Source: Paracoccaceae bacterium
GTDB lineage: Bacteria > Pseudomonadota > Alphaproteobacteria > Rhodobacterales > Rhodobacteraceae
Direction of reading: 5' to 3'
Assembly: GCA_027013095.1 (NCBI GenBank)
Contig: JALUYI010000010.1
Location: 26,808-90,807 of the forward strand
DNA length: 64,000 nucleotides
Part shown: positions 43,130 to 52,009 of the stretch, piece after piece
Numbering within the stretch: the first letter of the stretch is position 1
How the letters are laid out: every line of letters starts with the position of its first letter
Notes under the pieces: generated by a model
What the model saw: the letters and a program-made list of their open reading frames with translations, nothing else
The model's database searches: none
Told to the model about the DNA's origin: nothing
Position numbers and translations under genes: made by a program

Positions 43130-43464
43130 ATCCGATCCCCTTTTCCAAACCCTTTCCAGTCCGGGCGGCGGGCCCTGATCCGCTCCTGCACGTCCTGCGG
43201 GGGTTCCTTGGTTTGGGCGGAATAGGTGCCAAAGACCTCAAGCGTGTCGGTGGCGCGAGCGGCATGAAACCACTTGCCACAGCCAAAGGAATGGCGCCAA
43301 CGCTCGAAATGGACCCCGCGCGGGTTCTTGCGCATGAAAAGATAGGCCTCAAAATCCGCATCATCCGAACCGGAACCGGAGCGCACGAGATGGGCCTCCC
43401 CCCCCGGGGTCAGATCGGTTTCATCGACATCCACGCCGCAATAGGGACAGTGAAGACTCAACAT
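43126..43464 (-). CDS. soxD: Sarcosine oxidase delta subunit
   Basis: 112 residues from ATG 43464, which has AGAGGT five bases before it; upstream extension would run into the soxB gap. Zinc ligands: LHCPYCGVDVDE near the start and the HSFGCGKWFHAAR segment, giving the Cys-Cys-His-Cys site known for SoxD. Binds alpha subunit. 55 bp downstream of soxB, and its stop overlaps the soxA start. Confidence 0.95.
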   Translation of the reverse strand: MLSLHCPYCGVDVDETDLTPGGEAHLVRSGSGSDDADFEAYLFMRKNPRGVHFERWRHSFGCGKWFHAARATDTLEVFGTYSAQTKEPPQDVQERIRARRPDWKGFGKGDRI

Positions 43465-43519
43465 GGCGCACCTCTGGTTGAGACCGTAAAATATGAGTAT
43501 TTTCGCAAAGAAGATTGCA

Positions 43520-44767
43520 TCAGTGCGCCACCCCTGCCGCCACGCTTTCATCGATAAAGCGCCCTTCGATGAATCGCTCCATGCCAAAGGCGGCAGCGAA
43601 TTCGTCAGGCTCACCTCGGGCCATCGTGGCCGCCATCGACCAGCCCGAACCGGGGATCGCCTTGAAGCCACCGGTGCCCCAGCCGCAATCGATAAAGCAG
43701 TTTTCAAGCGGCGTCCTGCCGATGATGGGTGAGCGGTCGCCGGTCATATCAACGATACCCCCCCACTGGCGCAGCATCTTGAGGCGGCTGATGATCGGAA
43801 AGGTCTCGATAAGGGCACGGACGGTTTCTTCGATGTGATGAAACGAGCCACGCTGCGTGTAGTTGTTGAAGCCGTCGGCGCCACCGCCAATGACCAACTC
43901 GCCCTTGTCGGATTGGCTGATGTAGCCATGCACGGTGTTGGCCATGACGACGACATTGATGGCTGGCTTGATCGGTTCGCTGACCAGCGCCTGCAGGGCA
44001 ACGCTTTCGATCGGTAGGCGAAACCCGGCCATCTCGGCCAGAACGCCCGAGTTTCCGGCGACAACGAGGCCCAGCTTGTTACAAGAGATTTCGCCCTTGG
44101 TGGTCTCTATCCCGCTGACCGCGCCGTTTTTCTGGCGGATCGCGGTCACCTCGCATTGCTGGATGATGTCGATTCCCATGTCACTGCAGGCCCGCGCATA
44201 GCCCCAAGCCACCGCATCATGGCGCGCGGTGCCGCCCCGCGGTTGCCAGAGCGCCCCCAGCACCGGATAGCGCGGCCCCGAGATTTCGATGATCGGCACC
44301 AGACGTTTGACCTCTTTTGGACCGATGAAGCGGGTCTCGACTCCTTGCAGGCGGTTGGCGTGTTCGGTCCGTTTATAGCCCCGGATTTCGTGCTCGGTCT
44401 GGGCCAGCATCAGAACGCCACGGGGGCTGAACATGACATTGTAATTCAGGTCCTGACTGAGGGATTCATAAAGGCTGCGGGCCTTTTCATAAATCGCGGC
44501 ACTCTCGTCCTGCAGATAATTGCTGCGAATGATCGTCGTGTTGCGCCCGGTGTTGCCGCCCCCCAGCCAGCCCTTTTCCACCACCGCAACATTTTTCAGG
44601 CCGTGGTTCTTGCCCAGATAATAGGCGGTGGCAAGACCATGCCCGCCGGCCCCGATGATGACGATGTCATAGGATTTCTTCGGCGTCGGATTGCGCCATG
44701 CACGGCCCCAGCCGGTGTGATAGCGCGCGGCCTCGCGGGCGATGGCAAAGGCTGAATATCGTCTCAT
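43520..44767 (-). CDS. soxB: Sarcosine oxidase beta subunit
   Basis: 415 residues; the FAD/FMN-carrying catalytic subunit of heterotetrameric sarcosine oxidase. FAD motif YDIVIIGAGGHGLATAYYLG near residue 33, the GNTGRNTTIIRSNYL loop, and the C-terminal GCGWGTGGFKAIPGSG-like sequence (DCGWGTGGFKAIPGSGW). First gene of soxBDAG. Upstream is a 289-bp gap with no recognisable riboswitch and the divergent ccmI gene. Confidence 0.96.
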   Translation of the reverse strand: MRRYSAFAIAREAARYHTGWGRAWRNPTPKKSYDIVIIGAGGHGLATAYYLGKNHGLKNVAVVEKGWLGGGNTGRNTTIIRSNYLQDESAAIYEKARSLYESLSQDLNYNVMFSPRGVLMLAQTEHEIRGYKRTEHANRLQGVETRFIGPKEVKRLVPIIEISGPRYPVLGALWQPRGGTARHDAVAWGYARACSDMGIDIIQQCEVTAIRQKNGAVSGIETTKGEISCNKLGLVVAGNSGVLAEMAGFRLPIESVALQALVSEPIKPAINVVVMANTVHGYISQSDKGELVIGGGADGFNNYTQRGSFHHIEETVRALIETFPIISRLKMLRQWGGIVDMTGDRSPIIGRTPLENCFIDCGWGTGGFKAIPGSGWSMAATMARGEPDEFAAAFGMERFIEGRFIDESVAAGVAH

Positions 44768-45056
44768 GGGCGGGACACTCCCGAAAGCTCGTGGCGGTCA
44801 AGTCCGTTCGCCGGGGCAACTGCGGGAATCGCCGACGACCAAGGGCCGCTTTGTGTTTGCAACAGTCTTGGGCAACGGCCAAGGCAAAGAGCGCCATTAT
44901 GGGCCGCATTCGCGACATCTTGGCGGAAAAATCAGCTCGCGCCAATGTGTGCTCGGCGCGATCCTTTGCGGCATCTTGGGCCTTTCGCCATCGGGGTACC
45001 TTCGTTAAAAGCGGACCGGCGGGGCTGACCCGACTCAAAGGCGCAAGGAATCGTCG

Positions 45057-46301
45057 ATGGCATTCTGGATTACCGCACTCGTTGCATTTCTCGTCGTGGC
45101 AGGGATCCTACTGTGGCCGCTGTTGCGAAAACGCCAGACCGGGGACACGCCTGAGGTGCATCCCGATATTCAGGTTTACCGCGATCAACTGGCCGAGATC
45201 GACACCGATCTGGCCCGCAGTGTCCTCAGCCCCGAGGCCGCCGAGCGGACACGAATCGAGGTTGCCCGCCGGATTCTGGAGGCGGACAAGGCCGACAAGA
45301 AGCGTGACAGGAGCGTCGGAAAGGCACCGGTTGCGGGCAATATCGTCGCGGCGTTTCTGGTTGTGGCTCTGGGGGTCGGAGCATTTGCCATTTACCGTGA
45401 CCTCGGCGCAAATGGCGCACCGGACCTACCACTGGCCAAGCGGCGGGCCGAGCTGGCGCGCCAGCAGGCGAACCGCCCCACTCAGGAATCCGTCGAGGCC
45501 CGGTTGGGGGATGTGTCGGAAATCGAGAAAAAGGCAGATCCGACCTATCGCAAGCTGGTGGAAAACCTGCGCAAGGCGGTGGCCTCGCGTCCCGACGACC
45601 TGCGCGGACAAAAGCTGCTGGCCGAGCATGAGGCGCGTCTTGGACATTTTGCCGCCGCACGCAAGGCGCAGCAGCGGGTCGTCAAGCTGCTGGGGGATTC
45701 CGCGACCGCCAAGGATTACACCGATCTTGCCGAACTGATGATCGTCGCCGCCGGGGGTTACGTCTCGCCCAAGGCCGAGCGCGCGCTGGGGGCCGCCATA
45801 GATCTGGATCGGAGCGACCCGCGTGCGCGCTATTATTCGGGACTGGATCTGGCACAAAACGGGCGGGCGGATTTGGCCTACAAGCTGTGGTCGGAGCTTC
45901 TTGACGAAGGTCCGGCGGACGCGCCGTGGATCAAACCGATCCGGAGCCAGATCGCCGATGTCGCGCGGATGGCCGGCATGCGTCTGCCGCCCCCGACCCC
46001 TCCTGCGGCAACGTCCACCGGACCGGGCCCGACGCAGGACCAGATCAAGGCGGCGGGCAAGATGTCAGCCTCGGGACGACAGAAATTCATCAAAAGCATG
46101 GTTGCCCGCCTCTCCAATCGTCTGACGTCCAAAGGCGGCAGCGCGGCGGAATGGGCCAAGCTGATCAACGCCTATGGCGTACTGGGCGATTCAAAAAAAG
46201 CCGGCGAAGCCACAAAGCTGGCACGCAAAGCCTATGCCGGAAACGATGCGGCGCTGGCCACGATCAACGGTGCGGCCTCACGCGCAGGTATCACCGATTG
46301 A
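45057..46301 (+). CDS. ccmI: Cytochrome c biogenesis protein CcmI
   Basis: 414 residues. Transmembrane helix 1 at residues 2-22 (FWITALVAFLVVAGILLWPLL), a cytoplasmic loop with leucine-zipper-like DQLAEIDTDLARSVLS, helix 2 near 90-112 (IVAAFLVVALGVGAFAIYR), then a periplasmic TPR-type domain that chaperones apocytochrome c. Typical CcmI/CycH layout. Starts ATG 45057 after AAGGAA. First of three overlapping genes with ruvX and a DUF1289 protein. Confidence 0.92.
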   Translation: MAFWITALVAFLVVAGILLWPLLRKRQTGDTPEVHPDIQVYRDQLAEIDTDLARSVLSPEAAERTRIEVARRILEADKADKKRDRSVGKAPVAGNIVAAFLVVALGVGAFAIYRDLGANGAPDLPLAKRRAELARQQANRPTQESVEARLGDVSEIEKKADPTYRKLVENLRKAVASRPDDLRGQKLLAEHEARLGHFAAARKAQQRVVKLLGDSATAKDYTDLAELMIVAAGGYVSPKAERALGAAIDLDRSDPRARYYSGLDLAQNGRADLAYKLWSELLDEGPADAPWIKPIRSQIADVARMAGMRLPPPTPPAATSTGPGPTQDQIKAAGKMSASGRQKFIKSMVARLSNRLTSKGGSAAEWAKLINAYGVLGDSKKAGEATKLARKAYAGNDAALATINGAASRAGITD

Positions 46302-46783
46302 GCGTCATTTGCACGGACATTCGCGACTTTCGCGCCGAATTGCGACCGCTGGCACCGCTGCTGGGGCTCGACCTCGGGACCAAGACAATCGGGGTGGCCA
46401 TCTCGGACCGTTTTCTGACCGTGGCAACACCGTTGCTGACGGTCAAACGGAAGAAATTCGGGCTGGATGCAACGCGTCTGCTGGACCTTGCGACCGAGCG
46501 CGACGTCGGCGGGCTGGTTCTGGGATTGCCCCGCAATATGGACGGCAGCGAGGGGCCCCGCTGTCAGGCCACCCGCGCGTTTGCCCGCAACCTTTCGCCG
46601 CTGACGGATTTGCCTATCTTCTTTTGGGATGAGCGCCTGTCCACCGTGGCCGCCGAGCGCGCCCTGCTGGAGGCGGACACATCGCGCCAGCGCCGCACCG
46701 AAGTGATCAACCATGTCGCGGCTGGCTATATTCTGCAAGGGGCGCTGGACCGGCTGAGCCATCTGAGCGATGAAACGTCATGA
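46298..46783 (+). CDS. ruvX: Holliday-junction resolvase-like / pre-16S rRNA nuclease RuvX (YqgF)
   Basis: 161 residues. RNase H-like fold: LLGLDLGTKTIGVAISD (first catalytic Asp), VGGLVLGLPRNMDGSEG, and FFWDERLSTVAAERALLE. Start is a TTG that overlaps the ccmI stop (TTGA at 46298-46301), an unusual codon but the only one consistent with the compact operon; no ATG or GTG lies close by in frame. Family members trim the 5' end of 16S rRNA precursor. Confidence 0.92.
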   Translation: MSVICTDIRDFRAELRPLAPLLGLDLGTKTIGVAISDRFLTVATPLLTVKRKKFGLDATRLLDLATERDVGGLVLGLPRNMDGSEGPRCQATRAFARNLSPLTDLPIFFWDERLSTVAAERALLEADTSRQRRTEVINHVAAGYILQGALDRLSHLSDETS

Positions 46784-47025
46784 CCGACAACGTCTGGAAG
46801 CGCGATGAAATCGAAAGCCCCTGCGTAAAGATTTGCGTCATGCACGCAGAATCCGGCCTCTGTATCGGCTGTTTGAGAACCCGGGATGAAATTGCCCAAT
46901 GGTCACGAATGACACCCGACGAGCGCCACAGCCTGATAGCCGAATTGCCAGAACGGGCGCCGCTGCTGAGAGGGAAACGGCGCAAGGTGAGAGTCCGGCG
47001 GACAAGCCCTCCCGATCTCGGATAG
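46780..47025 (+). CDS. DUF1289 small cysteine-rich protein
   Basis: 81 residues. Cysteines in SPCVKICVMHAESGLCIGCLRTRDEI, with the WSRMTPDERHSLI tail diagnostic of DUF1289 (putative Fe-S or zinc site, role unknown). Overlaps the ruvX stop as ATGA. The last ~18 residues are basic. Expressed with ccmI and ruvX. Confidence 0.88.
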   Translation: MTDNVWKRDEIESPCVKICVMHAESGLCIGCLRTRDEIAQWSRMTPDERHSLIAELPERAPLLRGKRRKVRVRRTSPPDLG

Positions 47026-47099
47026 AGGGCCTGCGCCTTGTCCTGTCGGAGCCATTTGACCCATCGGATCATCTTGAGATTCACCGAATCACCCCGCTC

Positions 47100-47897
47100 T
47101 CAGGTCCAATCCTCGACCAGCCAGCCCTTGCGATCAATCTCGGGACGGAAATAGAGAATGGCCCGCCCGGCAGGCTCACTGCGGGCGTTTTCGCCCCAAG
47201 GGGCAATGCCGTGCAGCGTCATCCTGTGCAACACATAGGCCTCGCCCACGCGCGCATGAACGACAACACGCGGGCAATCCCTGAAACTTGCACGACGTGC
47301 GGCATGATAGACCTCGGTCAGATCAACACGCGGCCAATCCGCGGGCGGGATATCTCCGAGGGCACGACGTAGGGCCCGCCCGATGATCCGGTGCGAGCCT
47401 TGCCAGACAACCAGCGGAGCCGCCTCACGGTTGGCCCGGGTCAAGGGCATCCCCAGCAAAAAACCAGAAAACTCCAGCAACTTGCGGCGCCGCTCAGGCC
47501 CGACCGGGTGCAAGCCATCGACATGTGCCGCATCGAATTGTTTGCGAAAACGAAAAGATGCGTCGCTCTCGTCGGGGCTCGGTCTGGGATAGCCGGGATA
47601 ACAGATCGACACCTGTGCACGATCCAGCGGGCGCGAACCAAAGCCAAGGTCCTGACGGATGAACCGCATGGCCGCGCCCAGAAGCGGCCCTGAGTCCGCA
47701 ACCCGGCCCGCACCGTCGTTTTGCAGCGCATTGACCCCAACAAACCACGTCCCCTGACAGCGCAGCCAGTCACGTTGGAGCCGGCTGTCATCGCGCACCG
47801 CCAGCGCCAGTGGGCGCACATGTGCAAGCCAATCCACAAGGCACGGATCCGGGCCAAACCCCGTCCAGCCGTCGCGAAGGAATGACTCGCGGCTCAC
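47100..47897 (-). CDS. Uncharacterised PhyH-like protein (possible 2-oxoglutarate/Fe(II) dioxygenase)
   Basis: 265 residues. A possible metal triad is seen: His-x-Asp in FDAAHVDGLHP and a later His in VLHRMTLHGIAPWG, followed by an Arg-containing strand (GRAILYFRPE), the layout of phytanoyl-CoA dioxygenase folds. The link is by pattern only. Its stop is 75 bp from the convergent DUF1289 gene, and its start overlaps the stop of the TauE/SafE gene by four bases, so the two form an operon. Substrate unknown. Confidence 0.6.
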   Translation of the reverse strand: MSRESFLRDGWTGFGPDPCLVDWLAHVRPLALAVRDDSRLQRDWLRCQGTWFVGVNALQNDGAGRVADSGPLLGAAMRFIRQDLGFGSRPLDRAQVSICYPGYPRPSPDESDASFRFRKQFDAAHVDGLHPVGPERRRKLLEFSGFLLGMPLTRANREAAPLVVWQGSHRIIGRALRRALGDIPPADWPRVDLTEVYHAARRASFRDCPRVVVHARVGEAYVLHRMTLHGIAPWGENARSEPAGRAILYFRPEIDRKGWLVEDWT

Positions 47898-48718
47898 CCC
47901 AGAAATGCCTTGCGCAGCATGTTCAGCGCCATAATCATGATAAACACGGCAAACACGCGTTTCAGCGGTTTAGGGTCCATTCGGTGCGCCAGTCGCACAC
48001 CCAGTGGCGCGGTCATCAGGGTCATCGAAATCACCACCAGAAAAGCGGCCAGATTGACCTGCCCCAGCATCATCGGCGGGCGACCCTCGGGCGGGGTTCC
48101 CGTCAACATGAACCCGACCACGGCCGGCAGCGCGATGATGACACCAAAACCTGCCGCCGTGGCCACGGCGCGGTGAATGGGAACGGAATAGAGGCTCATC
48201 AGGGGAACGCCAAAAGAGCCGCCGCCAATCCCCATCAAGACCGACAAAAACCCCAACAGAGGCGAGACAACCATACGGGCAAGGCCACCGGGCATCCGAG
48301 CGCCCAACCGCCAGTGGCTGCGTCCAAAGGCAAGGTAAAGGCCAATCCCCAAACCGATAAACCCGAAGGTTCCCATCAGAAAGGTCGAGCGCAGCCCCTT
48401 GGTTGCCAGCATCCCGACCAGTGCCCCCAAGGCAATCCCCGGCCCCCAGCGTTTCAGGATATCCCAATCCACCGCTCCTTTCTTGTTGTGGCTCAGAACC
48501 GAGCGGATCGAGGTGAACACAATTGTCGCCAGCGAGGTCGCCAGACAAATCTGCATCAACTGCGGGCTGTCATATCCAAGACTGGAAAAGGCAAAATAAA
48601 AGGCAGGCACCAGAATGATCCCGCCGCCAACCCCCAACAGGCCGGCGACCACACCGGCAAAGGCGCCGATTGCCAGCAACAGGACCAGCATTGGCAGTAT
48701 GTTTGTGAAATCCGGCAT
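47894..48718 (-). CDS. TauE/SafE-family sulfite/organosulfonate exporter-like permease
   Basis: 274 residues with about eight transmembrane helices in two inverted halves. Family glycine motifs: LLGVGGGIILVPAFYF in the first half and GIGGGSFGVPLMSL in the second. Members move sulfite, sulfoacetate or other anions across the inner membrane. Coupled by ATGA to the PhyH-like gene downstream. A sulfide:quinone reductase lies 12 kb away but shares no operon, so a sulfur role is speculative. Confidence 0.88.
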   Translation of the reverse strand: MPDFTNILPMLVLLLAIGAFAGVVAGLLGVGGGIILVPAFYFAFSSLGYDSPQLMQICLATSLATIVFTSIRSVLSHNKKGAVDWDILKRWGPGIALGALVGMLATKGLRSTFLMGTFGFIGLGIGLYLAFGRSHWRLGARMPGGLARMVVSPLLGFLSVLMGIGGGSFGVPLMSLYSVPIHRAVATAAGFGVIIALPAVVGFMLTGTPPEGRPPMMLGQVNLAAFLVVISMTLMTAPLGVRLAHRMDPKPLKRVFAVFIMIMALNMLRKAFLG

Positions 48719-48768
48719 GGTGTTTATCCTTTCATCCCGCCGCCATTAGGTCACGATTTTGCCGCCGA

Positions 48769-49779
48769 CTACAAGTTTGTCGTTGCGCCCTGAGACTTGG
48801 ACCCATCAACCGCACCAAGCGCTTTGGTCACAACCGCAGCCGATGCCCCAGGACGGTGGGCCTCTTCTGACAGGATCCGCCGCCACTGTCGCGCCCCGGG
48901 CCGACCGTTGAACAGCCCCATCATATGCCGGGTGACCTGATTCAAACGTCCACCCGCGGCAAGATGTGCGTTGATATAAGGCAACATGGCATTGACGACC
49001 TCATGCGCCGTTTTCTGCCCGGGTTTGCCAAAAATCTCGATATCGGCGCGCGCCAGAGTGTTGAACGGGTCGTGATAGGCCGCACGCCCGATCATCACCC
49101 CGTCCACCCCACATGACAGCATCTGTTTTGCCTGCGCCAGCGAGGAGATGCCGCCGTTGATAATAATCTCAAGCTCGGGAAAATCCTGCTTTATGGCATA
49201 AACCAAGGCATGATCCAGAGGTGGTACCTGCCGGTTCTCCTTTGGCGAAAGCCCCTCCAACCACGCCTTGCGCGCGTGAATGATAACGCGGCGAACGCCC
49301 GCGGTTTCAAGCATTTCGATGAACCCGGGCAAAATATCCCGCGGCTCTTGATCATCAACCCCGATGCGGCATTTTACGGTCACTTCGGTCTGTCCTGCGT
49401 TGTCGATCATGGCGTGAACGCAGTCCGAGACCAGCGCCGGCGATTTCATCAAGACCGCTCCGAACATCCCCGACTGCACCCGATCCGAAGGGCAACCGAT
49501 ATTGAGGTTGAACTCATCAAACCCGAACCCACCGGCAATTCGCGTCGCTTGGGCCAGTTGCCCGGGATCCGCCCCCCCCAATTGCAGGGCAAGCGGATGC
49601 TCGGCCGGATCAAAGCGCAGCAGACGAGCCGGATCGCCATGCACGATGGCCGCGGCGGTTACCATTTCGGTATATAACAGCGTGTGCCGGCTCAGCAGCC
49701 GGTGCAGATACCGGCAATGGCGGTCGGTCCAGTCCATCATCGGGGCGACGGACATTCTTTTGTTCAGGTTTTTCAGCAT
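48769..49779 (-). CDS. dusA: tRNA-dihydrouridine(20/20a) synthase DusA
   Basis: 336 residues. FMN enzyme reducing U20/U20a of tRNA. RMSVAPMMDWTDRHCRYLHR at the start, LYTEMVTAAAI, the catalytic Cys in NLNIGCPSDRVQSGMFG, RVIIHARKAWLEGLSPKENR and the FMN phosphate motif SCGVDGVMIGRAAYHDPF. Long enough to include the helical C-terminal domain. ATG 49779. It lies 51 bp upstream of the TauE gene on the same strand. Confidence 0.95.
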   Translation of the reverse strand: MLKNLNKRMSVAPMMDWTDRHCRYLHRLLSRHTLLYTEMVTAAAIVHGDPARLLRFDPAEHPLALQLGGADPGQLAQATRIAGGFGFDEFNLNIGCPSDRVQSGMFGAVLMKSPALVSDCVHAMIDNAGQTEVTVKCRIGVDDQEPRDILPGFIEMLETAGVRRVIIHARKAWLEGLSPKENRQVPPLDHALVYAIKQDFPELEIIINGGISSLAQAKQMLSCGVDGVMIGRAAYHDPFNTLARADIEIFGKPGQKTAHEVVNAMLPYINAHLAAGGRLNQVTRHMMGLFNGRPGARQWRRILSEEAHRPGASAAVVTKALGAVDGSKSQGATTNL

Positions 49780-50192
49780 GTTGAAATATCAATACCGACT
49801 CGGAAAATCGCCTGCGCCCGGACCCATTTCTCGGCCACCCAATGCCCGAGCGCGACTTGGCAAAGGTCTTTGTTTCTTTCAGGGCGGCGGGACGGATTTG
49901 CCGCCTGATCTCATCCACGCAAACGAGGATGTGCTTGTGACCGCGATGGCGGCTTTTACCTCATTGTGATCCCGGCGCCAAGCCTCGGCTTTTCAGAGCG
50001 CGCTCGGCGTCGGCATTGCCAAAACGACGCTGTTTGACCGGGCACCGCGCCGCTGGCTTGACCGTGCTAGGGGAACCGTCTTGTGACGCGTCTGCTCGCC
50101 AGCCTTCGCGTCTATTGTTCAAAGTTGTTCTGGACGACATAGCCCCGCAGGTCTAACGATAGACGTGTGATATTGGTTTCAGGACAAAGCAG
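49780..50192. other. 413-bp gap without a gene
   Basis: Divergent intergenic region between dusA and the oxidoreductase operon. Short open frames on either strand show no family motif. CAGGACAAAGCAG precedes the ATG at 50193 and includes a weak Shine-Dalgarno. A possible -35, TTGTTC at about 50115, lacks a good -10. I see no strong hairpin or operator. Confidence 0.4.
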
Positions 50193-52007
50193 ATGCCCGA
50201 AAGCGATTCGAAAGCCAACACAGGACGAAGTGGGCCGACCCTCGGGTGCGACGATGGCTATATTACGTCCGAGGATCCGCGCGATTTCGGGTGGGTCAAG
50301 GAAAACGTTCCCTGTCAGACCGCCTGCCCGGCAGGCACCGATATTCCGACCTACATATGGGAAATCCTGCAAGGCAGACCGGGAGATTCCTACGAGATCA
50401 ACCGCGAAGCAAATGTTCTGCCGGGGATACTGGGGCGGATCTGTTCGCGGCCTTGCGAGGGCAAGTGCCGCCACGGCTGGCCAGGCAATGGCGACCCGGT
50501 CAGCATCTGCCACCTGAAGCGCGCCGCCGCCGACCTCAAGGATCGCGGCCATCGCCTGAACGAAAGCCTCTATGCGCCCTCGGGCAAGAAAGTGGCGATC
50601 ATCGGGTCGGGGCCCGCGGGTGTGGCGGCGGCGCATGATCTGTCATTGATGGGCCATGACGTGACCGTGTTCGAGCGCGAAGAACGCCCCGGCGGCATGC
50701 TGGCCTATGGCATCCCCGAATTCCGCCTGCCGCGCGAGATTTTGCACGAGGAGATCCATAACGCGCTGCGCCTCGGCGTGACCCTCAAAACCGGCGTCAC
50801 GGTGGGCAATGGCAAGGGCGAAATCCCGCTGGCCAGTCTGCGCGCCGATTTTGACGCGGTGCTGCTGGCCACCGGCTGCATGAAGGCCATCGACCTGCCA
50901 CTGAGGGATGATCCCGACGGCCACGCGATGCATGGTCTGGGGCAGGCGAAATATGGCTTTGATTTCCTGCTGGAGATGCACCGCGGCGAAGCAAAGACCG
51001 TGGGTAAGAGGGTAGCCGTGGTCGGTGCCGGATTTACCGCGCTGGACTGCGCCCGCGTCGCCTATCGGTTGGGTGCCGAAGAGGTGACCATCCATCTGCG
51101 CACCACTGAGGAATACATCCCCGTCACCCGCGAGGAGATCCTTGAGGCCAAGCGCGAGAACGTGGCGCTCTTGGGCCTCCGAACGCCAGTGGCATTGAAG
51201 GCAGACAAGGATGGCACCATCAAGGCGGTGGAATTCGCGCAGAACCGGCTCGGCGGCTGGCGTGAGAACGGCCGGCGCAAGGCGATTCCGATTGCCGGGT
51301 CGGAATTCGAGGTGGGTTGCGACACCCTGCTGGTGGCGATTGGGCAGCGCACGGTGCACGATCTGCTGGACGAGAAAATCGCGCTCGACCGCTGGAACAA
51401 CGCCGAGGTCGGCGATGACTGGATGACGTCGCTGGAGGGCGTGTTCGCAGCCGGCGATTATGTCAAGGGTGCCAGTACCGTAATCGAGGCGGTGGGACAG
51501 GGCCGCAAGGCGGCGCAGGCGATGGACACCTGGCTGATGGGTAAGCCCCGGCGCAAGCAGGTGGTGCGGATCGAGCGAGTCGAGGAGCCGCTGCGCCAGC
51601 GCGCCTTTGATTTTATCGAGCGTCACCACATGCCAACACAGGCGATCACCACACGAGTGCACGACCTCGGGTGCGAGGTCGAAACCGGCTATGATCCCGA
51701 TCTGGCCCGCGAAGAGGCCAAGCGGTGCTATCTGTGCAACCTGCATTACAAGATCGACATCGACAACTGCATCTATTGCCGGGCCTGCATCGACGTAGCA
51801 CCAAAGAATTGCATCAAGATGGTCGATGGCATCAAAATCAACCCCGACGGCACCTATGGCGATCTCAGCGAGACGGCCGAATGGGATCACGTGGGCGCGA
51901 TCTGGATCGACAACAACGAATGCATCCGCTGCGGGGCCTGTTATCAGGTCTGCCCGACGAAATGCATCTCGATCACCCGTAACCGTCTGGTCATGCAGGA
52001 GGTCTGA
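50193..52007 (+). CDS. FAD-dependent NAD(P)H oxidoreductase with Fe-S domains (GltD-like), partner of 2-oxoacid oxidoreductase
   Basis: 604 residues. Domain order: N-terminal Fer4_20-type cysteines (PCQTACPAGTDIP, CSRPCEGKCRHG), FAD Rossmann motif VAIIGSGPAGVAAAHDLSL (~132), second dinucleotide motif VAVVGAGFTALDCARVA (~275), GVFAAGDYVKGASTVIEAVGQG, and a C-terminal double [4Fe-4S] ferredoxin domain (CIYCRACIDVAPKNC; CIRCGACYQVCPTKC). It can pass electrons between ferredoxin-type clusters and NAD(P). First of four genes ending with a 2-oxoacid:acceptor oxidoreductase. Resembles the GltD-like NADPH partner of 2-oxoglutarate oxidoreductase seen in Thauera-type KGOR operons (from memory). Confidence 0.9.
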   Translation: MPESDSKANTGRSGPTLGCDDGYITSEDPRDFGWVKENVPCQTACPAGTDIPTYIWEILQGRPGDSYEINREANVLPGILGRICSRPCEGKCRHGWPGNGDPVSICHLKRAAADLKDRGHRLNESLYAPSGKKVAIIGSGPAGVAAAHDLSLMGHDVTVFEREERPGGMLAYGIPEFRLPREILHEEIHNALRLGVTLKTGVTVGNGKGEIPLASLRADFDAVLLATGCMKAIDLPLRDDPDGHAMHGLGQAKYGFDFLLEMHRGEAKTVGKRVAVVGAGFTALDCARVAYRLGAEEVTIHLRTTEEYIPVTREEILEAKRENVALLGLRTPVALKADKDGTIKAVEFAQNRLGGWRENGRRKAIPIAGSEFEVGCDTLLVAIGQRTVHDLLDEKIALDRWNNAEVGDDWMTSLEGVFAAGDYVKGASTVIEAVGQGRKAAQAMDTWLMGKPRRKQVVRIERVEEPLRQRAFDFIERHHMPTQAITTRVHDLGCEVETGYDPDLAREEAKRCYLCNLHYKIDIDNCIYCRACIDVAPKNCIKMVDGIKINPDGTYGDLSETAEWDHVGAIWIDNNECIRCGACYQVCPTKCISITRNRLVMQEV

Positions 52008-52009
52008 AC

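Noticed and set aside
44768..45056. Possible glycine riboswitch upstream of soxB
   Set aside because: The gap lacks the tandem glycine-aptamer core sequences on the minus strand.
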